Shown one piece after another: positions 1-10,968 of a stretch of DNA of 64,000 nucleotides. This DNA comes from Macrothele yani. Its lineage: Eukaryota; Arthropoda; Arachnida; Araneae; Macrothelidae. Under the pieces are notes generated by a model. The model was not told the origin of the DNA, did no database searches, and was given only the letters and a program-made list of their open reading frames with translations. The position numbers and the translations under genes were made by a program. Numbering within the stretch: position 1 is the first letter of the stretch; each line of letters starts with the position of its first letter. The stretch is from contig CM077005.1 of the NCBI GenBank assembly GCA_039090855.1, positions 17,585,921 to 17,649,920 of the forward strand, given 5' to 3'.

Positions 1-176
1 AATATGTAAATAAATATTAATAGCTTTGAATTTGCTACATTGTAAATAAATATAAATGTACAATAAAACGGATATTACAGAATAATAAAACGTGTCTTGA
101 TTACGACATATTGGGAATATGATTTCTGCATACTAGCAAAAATACAGTCATTTGCAAAAATTTAAGACCACCTGTC

Positions 177-239
177 AACATACATACATACATACATACA
201 TACATACATACATACATACATACATACATACATACATAC
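177..239. repeat. (CATA)n microsatellite
   Basis: About fifteen uninterrupted four-base CATA/TACA units. The flanking 1-176 and 240-320 are AT-rich with nothing else recognisable. Confidence 0.97.
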
Positions 240-319
240 CACTTAGCTACTCTCTGAGATTCAGAGGTTAGCTCTACGAAGAAATACAAACTATCAGATT
301 ATTTTTCCTTACTGTTGCT

Positions 320-1176
320 GTATCAAATTTCTCCATTTACAGCGATCTTGACATACAACTCGAGCTTCACTGATATCCATCACAAGACCTTCTATACTTC
401 ATACACATAATCTTTTTCTCATGCAGACACTCCTGAATCTGATCCCCCCATGACTTCCTTGGCCTTCCTCTAACTTTCCTTCCCACCACTTGGGCAAAAA
501 GATTTTCTTAGTAAGCATCTCATCACTCATCCTTTCAACATGGCCAAACCACCGAAGCATATTAGTCTCCACTTTGCTAACAACATTTTGCTTCACAGTA
601 CACAACTGCAACACATCTTCAATCTTCACACAATCGGAACGTGTCTTGCCACAAACCCCCCGTAAGTAACGCATTTCTCCATCACACAAACGACTTCTAT
701 GTTTCTTTTGTAGTACCCAGGTTTCACTACCTTACAACAGAGTAGGAACAATTACATTCTCATACACATCCATACGGGACTCTCTTGGGAATCCATAGTT
801 CCTGTGAACAACTCCTAAAGCCGATATGACTTTCAATGAAAAATTCACTCGCCTACTAATTTCACCATCCAATTTGTTTTCTCTGTCAAACATGCTTCCA
901 AACTACACAAACTCATCACCTGGTCAATCATTGTGCCATTTAGACTTACATTACGTTCAGTACCACCAGTTCCTCTCTCAAAACCTTTTCCTTATTTATG
1001 CTCAGTTTGAATTTCATGCAAACTTCGTACATCCGGGACAACATACTCTGCAACTCACTTTTACTCTCTGCCAACAGAACAGTGTCGCCAACATACAGCA
1101 ATCTGTACATACGAATATCACCAAGACATAAACCAGTATTATCTATTTTGGCATCACGCATGCACGCATCCATAAA
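320..1176 (-). pseudogene. LINE reverse transcriptase, C-terminal part (broken)
   Basis: The minus strand encodes the back half of a non-LTR retrotransposon polymerase. The catalytic box reads YVGDTVLLAES where this family normally has FADD, so the first catalytic aspartate is replaced by glycine. Further on come a thumb region and, near 520-560, the motif LRWFGHVERMSDE, typical of the C-terminus of such LINE proteins. The frame is continuous only in pieces (399-689 and 946-1176). It is the continuation of the reverse transcriptase at 2558-3475; the two were split by the Tc1-like element at 1179-2555. The clade is uncertain. The copy is dead: mutated catalytic box, frameshifts and an insertion. 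Confidence 0.8.
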
Positions 1177-1178
1177 TA

Positions 1179-2555
1179 CACTGCTGGCCACCCAAAATGC
1201 AACACCAAAAGGAAGCATCCGACTGGCCTGAAATTCGCAGCATGCGTCGCCCACGAGAGGACATGCAAACGATTAGCATTCCAGGGCATATGCAAATCAT
1301 GTACGCCCGGCACGCCACCGAGAAGCACTATGAGAAGGGTGCACAGAAGGCGGGGTGTAAGTAGTGGAAGTGTGTTGTGCTGCCGGACCTGGGCGTGGGA
1401 AGCTCCCTGATGCCTCGTCGCAGAATACGGCAGTCATTCCAGCACGTTTCGGAGTTCGACAGAGGACGAATAGTGGCTTATCGCGACAGCGGTTTATCGT
1501 ACCGAAACATCGGCGCCCGTGTGGGACGACATCCAGCCACAGTGAGGCGAGTATGGATTCGGTGGGTGCAGGAGGTACAGACGGACCGACGTGAGCGATT
1601 GCCGCAGCCGCGGCATACCACCAAACGAGAGGACCGGCATGTTCTGCCGCGAACGTTAGCGCAGGAATTAGGGTGTGTTGCGCAACAACCTGTGTCAGCA
1701 CGTACCGTTCGACGTCGTCTGCAGGAGCGGGAACTTGTCGCACGGCGCCCATTGCTCCGATTACCATTGACGTTACACCACCGGCGAGTCGGTGGCAGTG
1801 GCCCGTTGAACGCCGTACCTGAACTACGGAATGACACGACATTGTCTTCTCCGACGAATCCCGCTTCTACCTGCAACGCCACGATGGTCGGATCCGTGTG
1901 TGGCGGCACCGCGGCGAGAGACTGTATGACGCCTGAATTATGCATCGCCATACCGGTCCGTCGCCTGGCGTTATGGTTTGGGGCGCGATTGGATATGACA
2001 CACGCACCCCTCTGGTACGCATCACCAGTACACACAACAGCCACCTTCAAATCTCCAACGTTTTGGAGCCCGTAGTCCTCCCTTACCTGCAGGACCTGCC
2101 AGCGGCCACGTTTCAACAGGACAATGCGCGTCCGCACGTGGCACGCATCGTGCAACAATTCTTCACGGCCCACCAGGTGTCATTGCTGCCGTGGCCCCCC
2201 TGTTCTCCAGACATGTCGCCCATCGAACACGTCTGGTCGCTGATCTACAACCGAGTAGCCCGGCAAGCACCATCCACGGCTACGCCTGATGAACTGTGGC
2301 AACGTATGGAAGCAGTCTGGACCGACATACCCCAAGCCCACATCCAAAGCCTCTGTCGTTCGATGCCGCGGCGTGTAGCGGCCGTTATTGCCATCCATGG
2401 GGGCCACACGAACTATTGATGTGTGCGTGTTCCGCAAGTCGCACGGGCCTGTAAGCTCAATCGTTTCATCTTTGTATCTGTTGTTATGTGTCCAGTAAAT
2501 CTGGCTTTGGTATCTCGTGTCCTTCTTGGTGTTGCATTTTGGGTGGCCAGCAGTG
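1179..2555 (+). mobile_element. Tc1-like DNA transposon, family A, complete ends
   Basis: The ends carry 30-bp perfect terminal inverted repeats beginning CACTGCTGGCCACCC and are flanked by TA at 1177-1178 and 2556-2557, the Tc1/mariner target duplication. It encodes a broken transposase and lies inside the reverse transcriptase gene of a minus-strand LINE, so it inserted after that LINE. A related truncated copy lies at 28362-29500. Confidence 0.95.
1410..2419 (+). pseudogene. Tc1-like transposase (family A), frameshifted
   Basis: The protein would cut and paste the element through its terminal repeats. The N-terminal helix-turn-helix is clear (FDRGRIVAYRDSGLSYRNIG, start at 1410), followed by a second paired-type domain ending SARTVRRRLQERELVARR. 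The frame then breaks between about 1790 and 1940 and resumes with GVMVWGAIGYDTRTPL, QQDNARPHVA and SPDMSPIEHVWS. The second aspartate and the glutamate are 34 residues apart (DD34E), as in Tc1. It ends HGGHTNY. The piece with the first aspartate is readable only in another frame, so the copy is inactive. Confidence 0.9.
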
Positions 2556-2557
2556 TA

Positions 2558-3475
2558 TATTCAGAAGGTTGTGTAATGTCAGCTTCTCTGACTCCAGCAC
2601 CAATAGAAAGCCATTTTGATAAAACACCTTTCACTCGTACAAAAGCTCTACTGCCAGCATACATGGCTTTTACTCTATTAAGTAGATTCCGAGTAACACC
2701 ATATTCACTCAAAGCTTTCCACAAAGGTGTCCTATTTATTCGGTCGTAAGCTTTCTCTTAATCTTGTGAAGGCAGCAAAAACTTTCTTACCAACAGCCAG
2801 ATACTTTTCAATCATCATGCGTAATGCAAAAATCTGGTTAGTGCAGCCTTTACCAGGCATAAAACCACTCTGAACATCCCACACTTTCTCTGATGTAAGA
2901 CCCCGTACTTTTTCAATAAAAACCTTACCAAACACTTTCCCTGGAACACTCAGTAGGCTAATACCACGATAGTTCTTGCATTCAGTCTGATCACCTTTTC
3001 CCTTATACAAGGGAACAATGATAGCATCCTTCCAATCCCGAGGGACTATTCCTAATTGCCAGCACAACTGGCAAATTTCAGTTAACCAGTCAATTACAGA
3101 GTCACCACCATATTTCAACATCTCGGCAGTTACGCCATCAACTCACGGAGCCTTACCGTTCTAGAGAGATTTTAGAGCTTTACACACCTCTTCACTTGAG
3201 ATCCCTCCTGTGCTTCCATCCTTCACTGTGCCATCATTTGCTTCCGCCTCAGAATCATCTTTGCTTTCCTGATCTAATAACTCACAGAAGTGTTCACCCC
3301 ATCTTTCACTTAACTCATTGGGTTCCCAAATCATTTCCCCCATCCTATTCTTCACACAACTTAAAACTTTGTTTCCCTTATTTTTTCTGAGTCTCATGTA
3401 ATTCCAGAAAGACTTCCCATCTATCCAAAAATACAATTCATGCCTTTCCACCTTCTAATTCCTATCTTTTGCCTT
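2558..3475 (-). pseudogene. LINE reverse transcriptase, N-terminal/fingers part (broken)
   Basis: Minus-strand reading gives a linker (WEPNELSERWGEHFCELLDQ) and then reverse transcriptase fingers and palm: VPRDWKDAIIVPLYKGKGD, CKNYRGISLLSVPGKVF, VQSGFMPGKGCTNQIFAL and a degraded GVRQGD box reading GVREADITQPSEY. At that box the gene is interrupted by the Tc1-like element, after which the catalytic box continues at 946-1176. Frame changes lie near 2725 and 3121-3160. The 5' part (endonuclease) is absent, as usual for 5'-truncated LINEs. Confidence 0.85.
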
Positions 3476-3539
3476 ACTCGGTCAATTTATTGAAAATTAA
3501 GAATTTCAAAGAAACTACTAATTACTAGACAGAGATATA

Positions 3540-4630
3540 TGAAAAAATGACACCACAGATGAATACTTACATTCTTTAGAACACAAAAAGACGGAAATCA
3601 GTACTTTATGTGGCCACCTTTGTTTTTTATAATGGACAGAATACGATGTGGCATACATACTCTCAATGAGGGTTTGCAGTAGTCACTTGAAATGTCCACA
3701 CGTACTTTATCACGTCAATCAAAGCTTGGGAATTTGATGGCTGTTTTTCTGTTATCTTGTCTTTTAAAATGGTACACAAATTTTCGATCGGGTTAAGGTG
3801 AACACTATTACCGGGCCAGGCAAGCACAGTCATGTTTTTCCTCTGCAGGTAGTCCTTTACTGTCTTTGATCTGTGGCATGGAGCACCATCATGCACAAAG
3901 ATTGTGCATCTGTGCACTTGCATATGAGTTAACAGCTTCTCACGTAACATTTCCACATAAAAAAGACCAGTCATGGCTAATCCCTGTCGGCAAAAGGGAG
4001 AATGAAGCAGTACCGGATGCTGACATAGCAACCCATATCATTTAACTAGGCAGATGTCTCACGGTGCGCTTTTCATCAAACTTTTGGTCGTCAAACGTGT
4101 GCTTCACGTGATTCAAACTGACGCACAGTTGATTCATCGGAAAAAGAACTTGGCTCCAATTTTCAGCAGTCCTCGATTGATGACGCTTCGCAAAATGGAG
4201 TATCTTCTTTTTCATGACAGAGGTTAGTCTAGGTTTATGTGCAGTTTTATAAGACTTTAATCCAAAATCTTTGCTAAGACGTCGGGAAACAATGCTAATA
4301 CTAATATCAGACCCTTTAGAATGTAGAAAGGCCTTCATTTTCTTGCTCGAATTCCTCGGAGAACGCATTACTATTCGTCTTACTGTATTGCCATCACGTG
4401 GGGTTGTTTTCCTTGGACGCCCACTTCTCTTTCGGTCCCTAAATTTACCTGCATCTCGATATTTCATGATCGTATTATGAATAGCAGTCTTGCCCACATT
4501 AACCTTTCTGCTTACGTCACGTATGGAGTGTCCTTCATGATGTAAAGTCACTATTTGTGCCCTCTGAGTAACACTTTATGACGCTTTTTTGCACATTTTC
4601 ACAGCCAGTTTAGGATTTGGTACTGTTCTA
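3540..4630 (-). mobile_element. Tc1-like DNA transposon, family B (ends not resolved)
   Basis: The extent is drawn around the transposase pseudogene at 3600-4605. I could not match convincing terminal inverted repeats, so the boundaries are approximate. The right side abuts the family C element. Confidence 0.6.
3600..4605 (-). pseudogene. Tc1-like transposase (family B), broken
   Basis: The N-terminal DNA-binding half (TLHHEGHSIRDVSRKVNVGK, then a GRPRKTTPRDGN linker) is at 4042-4551. The catalytic half at 3663-4031 shows IFVHDGAPCHRSKTVKDYLQ and LNPIENLCTILKDK with 34 residues between aspartate and glutamate (DD34E). The first catalytic block has lost its aspartate: NWSQVLFPMNQ stands where family members have FSDES. 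A frameshift near 4035 separates the halves. Inactive. Confidence 0.85.
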
Positions 4631-4633
4631 ACA

Positions 4634-4773
4634 CAGTGAGTTAGCTTTGCATTAGGAACACCGGCTTAATAACGCGTTGGTCCACCTTTCTGTGCAATCA
4701 CGGCTCAAAGACGCCTAGGAACAGATTCTGCAAGGTGTCCAACATCCTCCATGCGTAAAGTGACCCATGTCTA
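4634..4773. repeat. Tandem duplication of a Tc1-like terminus (140 bp)
   Basis: The segment repeats the first 140 bp of the adjoining family C element: the CAGTGAGTTAGC end, the GGAACACC block and the codons for the transposase C-terminus. The two copies differ at scattered positions. Confidence 0.85.
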
Positions 4774-5119
4774 CACTGAGTTAGCTTTGCATTAGGAACA
4801 CCTACCTAATAACGTGTTGGTCCACCTTTCTGTGCAATCACGGCTCGCAGACGCCTAGTAACAGATTCTACAAGATCTCGAACATCCTCCATGAGTAAAG
4901 TGACCCATGTCCGCTGTAGCAACTCCGTCAGTTCACTTTCATTCCGTGGAGAAGGATCAGCAGTTCACACACCCCGTTCTAGCATATCCCACAGATGTTG
5001 AGTTTGGAACCAATGCAGTGTGATGAGTTCCTTGTCGTGTTCCTCCAACCACTCAGTAGTTATACAAGCCCGATGACATAATGCGTTTTCCTGTTTAAAG
5101 ATGACACTGTGGTCTAGAT

Positions 5120-6250
5120 AAACCTCTTGCACATATGGATGAAGATAGTCGGCTAACAGGTCCCTGTAGTGTCCACCATTCAGTGTTTGTGGGATGATAA
5201 CCAACGGGCTTAGGGCTTGCCAGGAAAGATTGGTAAACCTCCTGCGCATATGGATGGAGATGGTCTGCTAACAGGTTCCTGTAGTGTCCACCATTCAGTG
5301 TTTGTGGGATGATAACCAACGGGCTTAGGGCTTGCCAGGAAAGACTGGTAAACCTCCTGCACATATGGATGGAGATGGTCGGCTAACAGGTCCCAGTAGT
5401 GTCCACCATTCAGTATTTGTGGGATGATAACCAACGGACATAGGGCTTGCCAGGAAAGACTGGTAAACCTCCTGCACATATGGATGGAGATGGTCGGCTA
5501 ACAGGTCCCTGTAGTGTCCACCATTCAGTGTTTGTGGGATGATAACCAACGGGCTTAGGGCTTGCCAGGAAAGACTGGTAAACCTCCTGCACATATGGAT
5601 GGAGATGGTCGGCTAACAGGTCCCTGTAGTGTCCACCATTCAGTGTTTGTGGGATGATAACCAACGGGCTTAGGGCTTGCCAGGAAAGACTGGTAAACCT
5701 CCTGCACATATGGATGGAGATGGTCTGCTAACAGGTCCCTGTAGTGTCCACCATTCAGTGTTTGTGGGATGATAACCAACGGGCTTAGGGCTTGTCAGGA
5801 AAGACTGGTAAACCTCCTGCACATATGGATGGAGATGGTCTGCTAACAGGTCCCTGTAAGGTCCACCATTCAGTGTTTGTGGGATGATAACCAACGGACA
5901 TAGGGCTTGCTAGGAAAGACAGGTAAACCACCTGCAGATGTGAATGGAGATGGTCGGCTAACAGGTCCCTGTAGTGTCAACCATTCAGTGTTTGTGGGAT
6001 GATAACCAACGGACCTAGGGCCTGCCAGAAAAGACAGGTAAACCTCCTGCAGATATGGATAGAGATGGTCGGCTAACAGGTCACTGTAGCGTCCACCATT
6101 CGGTGTTTGTGGGATGATAACCAACGGACATACGGCTTGCCTGGAAAGACGGGTAAACCTCCTGCAGATATGAATGGAGATGATCGGCTAACAGGTCCTT
6201 GTCCACCATTCAGTGTGTGTGGGATGATAAACAACGGACCTAGGGTTTGC
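5120..6250 (-). repeat. 115-bp minisatellite made from a transposase segment, ten copies
   Basis: The AAACCTCCTGC landmark recurs at 5120, 5235, 5350, 5465, 5580, 5695, 5810, 5925, 6040 and 6155, always exactly 115 bp apart. Units at 5235-5900 are nearly identical; the left and right margins are more diverged, suggesting central homogenisation. The last unit has a short deletion. Since 115 is not a multiple of three, each unit shifts the frame. Confidence 0.97.
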
Positions 6251-6579
6251 CAGGAAAAAGCTCCCCAGACCAGAACAGCACCTCCACCTGCCTGTTGAAC
6301 CCCAAGTGTGCAACCAGGGATTTATGCTGTTTACGCTGTATGGGAACCCAGCCATCAGCATGGTGCAGCAGGAAACTGGACGCGTCACTTCAAATGACCT
6401 TCTTCCATCTGTCGAGGGTCAATTGCCGACGTTCCATGGCCATGCGAGGTGTTACTTACTATGACTGGGCGTCATCATGGGTACCCTCGTTGGTCTCCGG
6501 CTGTGGAACCCTAGTCGAAGCAAGGTACAGCCCATAGTGCATGTGGAAATGGATCGAACTGCACCGCTGTTGTACTGGT

Positions 6580-6635
6580 GGGTGTCACGACTGCTATCTC
6601 AACACGTCATTGCTGAGATAGCAGTCGTGACACCC
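6580..6635. repeat. Perfect 22-bp inverted repeat, 12-bp spacer
   Basis: The arms at 6580-6601 and 6614-6635 are exact reverse complements (GGGTGTCACGACTGC and onward). It lies inside the family C transposase gene, where no palindrome is expected. Confidence 0.97.
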
Positions 6636-6902
6636 GACGCTCACCTCTACACTGTAAAAAGTAAGTGGTGTGAATTCGCGGAAAATTTCGTGCAGCAAAG
6701 TTGCCGGTAGTTATCCGTTTTTTCCAGAAATTTCCGTTTTTAAAAGTGCCCGTTTATTTTTAGCTTCCGCATTTTCACAGATTTTCCGTAGACAGAAATT
6801 CTGTTTATTTTAGAAAATTCCATTTCAGGTTTTTCCGTATTGAAACTGAAATTCCTCAAAAGTGAGGAACCTGTACCTTTCAGCCCTTACCCGGATAATC
6901 CT

Positions 6903-6985
6903 TCCGCTGAGACAGGATCGAACACCCGACGTAGGGACCTGCTCAACAGGTAACTCGCGCATTTAACAACTGAGCTACAAGCGCT
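6903..6985 (-). other. tRNA-like sequence (SINE head or tRNA pseudogene)
   Basis: The minus strand shows an A-box-like TGTAGCTCAGTTGTTAAATG and a B-box-like GGTGTTCGATCCTG at tRNA spacing. I cannot fold a good anticodon arm, so it is not called a functional tRNA. Confidence 0.55.
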
Positions 6986-7241
6986 CGGCGATCAGCTTCA
7001 CGTACATCGTAAAACGAATTCGGCTCCAATGAAATTTTGTTTTTTTGTCATTAATGCGAGTGATTTAATCATTTTATTTTCTGTTGGAGCTTATTGTTTT
7101 TCTGAATAGGTTTGTAATAATTATTATTTTTCTGTAGGAGGACTTTTCACAAATTAAGCATTTTTCATCGTGATTTTTCGAGGCAACAAAATGCTTTGCA
7201 ACTTGATTTTTCAAAACTGACAATGACTTCCAGTTATCTTT

Positions 7242-7963
7242 AAACAAGTTAGTAAAATCATGCAATGCATTGATTCTGATACGCTTTCCAACATAACAGA
7301 AATCATTACTCAAGTTATGAGGATAATGGCTGTAGAATAAATCTCGCTCCTATGACCTGGCCTTTGACCCCATTTCGATGATATTCGACAGAACCGGTAA
7401 AGTATACTTCCGGAACAACATGCTAAAGTTTTGTCTCAATCGAACTATTTTTACGTAAGTTATAACGCATAAGGGCGATGGAATGGATCCCGATCCTATG
7501 TCCTGACCTTTGACCCCAATTAACATATTTTCAATATGGTTCGTCCCCAGGTCCCCTAAGACATACTAAAATTTCATTGAAATCAAACTATATTTATGCA
7601 AGTTATGACGCATAAGGGCAATGGAATGGATCTCGCTCCTATGTCGTGACCTTAGACCCCATTTCGTCCATTTTCAATAGGATTCGTGCCCAGGTGGTCC
7701 TCTACGACATACTAAAATTTCATCGAAATTGAACCATATTTACGCAAGTTATGACGCGTAAGAGCAATGGAATGCATCCCGCTCCTATATCCTGACCTTT
7801 GACATTACTTAACCCATTTTCGATAGGGTTTGTCCCCAGGTGATCCCCTACCACATACTAAAATTTCATTGAAATCAAACCTTTTTTACACGAGTTATCG
7901 TGCGGATGGACAAAGCTGGAGCATATACGCTTCTTCAACCTACGGTTGGAAAGCGTAAAAAAG
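7242..7963 (+). repeat. Dispersed repeat with about 145-bp internal monomers, copy 1
   Basis: Degenerate tandem monomers each contain GACGCATAAGGGCAATGG and CTGACCTTTGACCCCAT; monomer spacing is 143-146 bp. The 3' end forms a hairpin, ACGCTT-ctt-CAACC-tac-GGTTG-ga-AAGCGT, followed by A-rich sequence. Other copies are at 40356-41159, 60205-62273 (interrupted) and 62275-62820. No coding potential. Confidence 0.85.
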
Positions 7964-8330
7964 GTGAAATGTACTTTTTTATAGTATTATTTCACACACA
8001 CACATACACACTAAATATAAAATTTACTCTTGATAGCTATAACAGCTTTTGTCTTAAGTTGCCCAAAGACATCGTATGATCATCTGTACAATAAGTACCA
8101 GGTTTCTTAAGTAACACAATACGAATAACACTAAGTAGCTGATGCACCAAATAAGGGAAAGCAGAAGAAATATCCTATGCCAAAGTAAACAAATTCCATG
8201 CGATATGCAACGCACGATCCGATCTGGCAAGGGAACTTCAAAATTCGACAGACGATTGAAATTTAAAAGTGAATGAAACCTCAAGTATTCACACCAATCG
8301 TTCCTATTAACGGTAATTTCTCATCATAGT
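7964..8330. other. No recognisable gene; short (CA)n
   Basis: It contains a short CA-rich run near 7991-8012 and otherwise unremarkable AT-rich sequence. A 76-codon hydrophobic reading frame on the minus strand resembles no family I know. Confidence 0.6.
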
Positions 8331-8553
8331 GATACCAAAAAAGTGAGAACGGAGATTTTCCGTTAATATAGGAAAGGAATTCCGGAAAGGTTCCTGAAAT
8401 TTCAGAATTTTCCCGTTGTACGAAAATTTCATGAAATTCAGGTTTCTTTCCGTCATTTCACGGGAAAGGTTGCATCAGAAATATGCTTCGTTAATTCACG
8501 AAAGAAATGACGGAAAGTTACCCGTGAATTTCAGAAATTTTTTGACAGTGTAG

Positions 8554-8740
8554 GATCAACCGCGCTTGGCTGAATAATGCTATATCTCCGTGCATGGTGA
8601 ATTCAGTCCTGGTTCACCCTTGATTTAGTAGTACGGGAGCAGTCAAAAAGTGCGGCTTTTTCCGAAATACTGGTACTTGTCCTCAGGGCCTCAACTATCT
8701 GGCCGCGGTCAAATTAACTTAAGTCGCCATGTTTGCCCAT
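8554..8740 (-). pseudogene. Tc1-like transposase (family C), N-terminal DNA-binding part
   Basis: From 8740 downwards the protein reads MGKHGDLS, stop, FDRGQIVEALRTSTSISEKA and ALFDCSRTTKSRVNQD, a typical Tc1 helix-turn-helix. It belongs to the catalytic part at 4900-6640, from which the nested insertion separates it. One in-frame stop is already present in the first helix. Confidence 0.85.
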
Positions 8741-8967
8741 TACTGGTAAACGTTTAGTGATTCCGTACAAAGGATAGGTATGCACAATTTATAGTAACCG
8801 CTCGTGCCGTTGTCACGTGGTACTTCGTTATCTCACGGAATGTATAAAACATGGAGTGTTCCTAACTTAAAGCTAACTTAGTGTATAAAACCGAGCTTCA
8901 CTTTAAAGCTTACACCTGTTGAGACGTAATAACTAACATAAGAAAACAAATTTCCCAAGCTACAATA

Positions 8968-9382
8968 GTTTAGATCTAGGCGATGAATTAGCCTAAATAT
9001 TCCCATTTTTTAGCACAGTATAGGGCGGTCGTATTTCATTCGAGGGATGCGTTCCTGAAGTTTAGATCTAGGCGATAAATTAGCCTAAATATTCCAATTC
9101 TTAAGCACAGTATAGGGCTGTCGTATTTTATTCGAGGGATGCGTTCCTGAAGTTTAGATCTTGGCAAAAATTTAGCCTAAATATTCCAATTTTTAAGCAA
9201 AGTATAGGGCGGTCGTATTTCATTCGAGAGATGCGTTATTTCATTCGAGAGATGCGTTCCTGTATTTCATTCGAGAGATGCGTTCCTGAAGTTTAGATCT
9301 TGGCAAAAAATTAGCCTAAATATTCCAATTTTTAAGCACAGTATAGGGCGGTCGTATTTAATTCGAGAGATGCGTTCCTGAA
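8968..9382. repeat. 92-bp tandem repeat, four units
   Basis: Units start with GTTTAGATCT at 8968, 9060, 9152 and 9291. The third unit is longer because a 23-25 bp piece (TTTCATTCGAGAGATGCG) is itself repeated three times. Confidence 0.95.
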
Positions 9383-9404
9383 GATATCACATAATTCAAG
9401 ACAA

Positions 9405-9832
9405 TTTTCCGTAGGAGTAAATGGAAAGATAGGGGAGGCATTCTCAAAAAACATAAAGCAAGAAAATTAGTAGCGAATTTTTCCTTTAAACAATACTTTT
9501 TAAGCAAAATAAATAAATAATAAGAGGTAATTTAAAGACAAATTTATTACTTAGTGTAGTACACTGATCTGCCAAAACATTAAAACCACCTGTGCGTTAT
9601 GTGTTCTTATTTTTCGAATAACATTGACAATGTAGAAAAATGTGTTTTTTAAGAACACATTTCTCTACATTGACTAAACAACCCAAGCAACGCAAATATG
9701 TTGTGTCAGTGGATTACATTCGCTGTAAAAAATTGCAGGGTCAAATTACAGGAAGCTGGGTGACCAGTCAATAAACCGTAATTTTGCAGTACCGTACCGT
9801 AATGTTCATTAACATGTTACTCCTACGGAAAA
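9405..9832. mobile_element. MITE-like unit with 16-bp perfect terminal inverted repeats
   Basis: TTTTCCGTAGGAGTAA at 9405-9420 is exactly reverse-complemented at 9817-9832. It has no ORF. It contains a mariner-type end (ACACTGATCTGCCAAAAC, near 9561) and a hairpin at 9628-9672, so it may be composite. Confidence 0.45.
9628..9672. repeat. 19-bp inverted repeat, one mismatch, 7-bp spacer
   Basis: The arms are 9628-9646 and 9654-9672 (CAATGTAGAAAAATGTGTT and its near-complement). Confidence 0.95.
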
Positions 9833-9842
9833 TATAATACAG

Positions 9843-10526
9843 GAAGATGTTTAAATCTCATAATGTTGTCGAGTGCCACTCACTCATATGATACTCGCAG
9901 GAAGACAGAGTTCTCTTCCCCTTGGACGCGTACGGGTATGATGTTTAACAGCATTGGTGTATTGGGCCTGCGAGAATGGAATAGACTTCCATTGACCATT
10001 AGATCTGAGATCCGATACCCTGTTTTCAGGCGACTGTTGAGGAGTCTTTTTTACTGAAAATTGTATATAAAAGGGGAAGGGGAGGGGGCGGGAAAGGGAT
10101 TTTTCATTGCCTTGGGCTTTCTGGATGTTATTTAGTACATACTTTAATATCATATTCGTTGTCTCGACTGGACTTAAAAAAATTTTTGAAAATTTCAGAG
10201 ATCAGGTGCTTGTCAGGCTAAAAATTTAGCCCTTTTCCCTGGCTCCTTGCTGTACATTTTAAATTGATATTGAAGGTGTTTTAGTCATGTTGACAACATT
10301 TGAGTGTGAATTTGTTCCTGTATTTTATACAGTAAAGTATTTATCTTCGTAACATGGGAATTATATTGTTAAAAACTGGAAAATTGTCTTACTTATATTG
10401 GTTTCATTGATGTATTATATATTCTTGTTATTATTAACCTTAGATTATGTGACATATTGTTCGTTCTTTTGGGTGTTGTATTGGGATATTGTACAGAAAA
10501 AGAGTTCTAATAAATAAATAAATAAT
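9843..10526 (+). mobile_element. CR1-like LINE, 3' end with (AATA)n tail
   Basis: A 64-residue C-terminal fragment (9863-10057) contains HSYDTRRKTEF and GLREWNRLPLTIRSE and ends VFRRLLRSLFY. This is the conserved tail of CR1/Jockey-type polymerases (YxTRxK ... WNxLP ... F+xxL). A 3' untranslated region of about 450 bp follows, ending in AATAAATAAATAAATAA at 10508-10526, the microsatellite tail usual for this group. 5' truncated; the rest of the polymerase is absent. Confidence 0.8.
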
Positions 10527-10720
10527 GACCGGGAAATAAAAACGTCTAATGACCAAAATGTTCATTAATATGTTTAATGACAAATAAATAATAATACATA
10601 CTATGTTCATTAACATATCTAATGGGAAACAAAAACGTCTAATGCCGTAATGTTCATTAATATTTCTAATGACCGGGAAAAAATAATATGTCTATTGACC
10701 GGGAAATAAAAACGTGTTGC
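10527..10720. repeat. Degenerate tandem repeat (GACCGGGAAATAAAAACG)
   Basis: About four irregular units alternate GACCGGGAAATAAAAACG with AATGTTCATTAATATG-type sequence. A similar TTCATTAACATG motif lies just left of the CR1 insertion at 9806. Confidence 0.7.
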
Positions 10721-10968
10721 CCACAGAGGTGTTGCCAGTCTGTTTGAACTGCACATGAAAAAACAGGTGTATAACCACTTTAAAAATAACGTTGCTAGAT
10801 TGTCAAGTTTAAAATACAGTAACAGTTCAAACAGTTTAAACACCGTGAACATGTGGTTTATCTATCGAAAATTTACAGTTGACCGCCAGGTAGCGTGCTT
10901 ACGATCAGTAAACCGTCTTAATCCGTGTGAAACACTGACTATTCACATCAATTTTTTACAGTGTCTCA

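Larger units (their letters stand above)
4900..6640 (-). pseudogene. Tc1-like transposase (family C), catalytic part, with internal tandem expansion
   Basis: Read on the minus strand from about 6480 downwards, the order is: a first catalytic block (LDRWKKVI, stop, SDASSFLLHHADGW), the strand ending in IIPHTLNGG, then the tandem repeat whose units encode PLVIIPQTLNGGHYRDLLAD and HLHPYVQEVY, then FKQENALCHRACITTEWLEE, HLWDMLERGV and a C-terminus ending RAVIAQKGGPTRY. The usual QDNA block is degraded to QENA. The N-terminus is separated by the nested insertion and resumes at 8554-8740. Inactive. Confidence 0.8.
6650..8550. mobile_element. Nested TA-flanked insertion with CACTGT ends (composite)
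   Basis: It starts CACTGTAAAAAG and ends TTTTTTGACAGTG between TA at 6648-6649 and 8551-8552, and it splits the family C transposase. The left 60 bp match the reverse complement of 19680-19742. The right 200 bp resemble 18245-18395. It contains a tRNA-like sequence and one dispersed 145-bp-monomer element. No transposase is seen. Confidence 0.7.
4774..8883 (-). mobile_element. Tc1-like DNA transposon, family C, internally expanded and nested into
   Basis: The left end starts CACTGAGTTAGCTTTG after TA at 4772-4773. The right end, read in reverse, starts CACTAAGTTAGCTTTA beside TA at 8884-8885. Inside are a transposase pseudogene, ten 115-bp repeats derived from it (5120-6250) and a nested TA-flanked insertion (6650-8550). 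Removing both additions leaves about 1.1 kb, normal for Tc1 elements. Confidence 0.85.

Noticed and set aside
101..289. Coding frame over the CATA microsatellite (MYVCMYVC ...)
   Set aside because: A translation of a simple repeat.
8054..8284. 76-codon hydrophobic minus-strand reading frame
   Set aside because: AT-rich region inside a non-autonomous insertion; no domain, homology or second copy seen.
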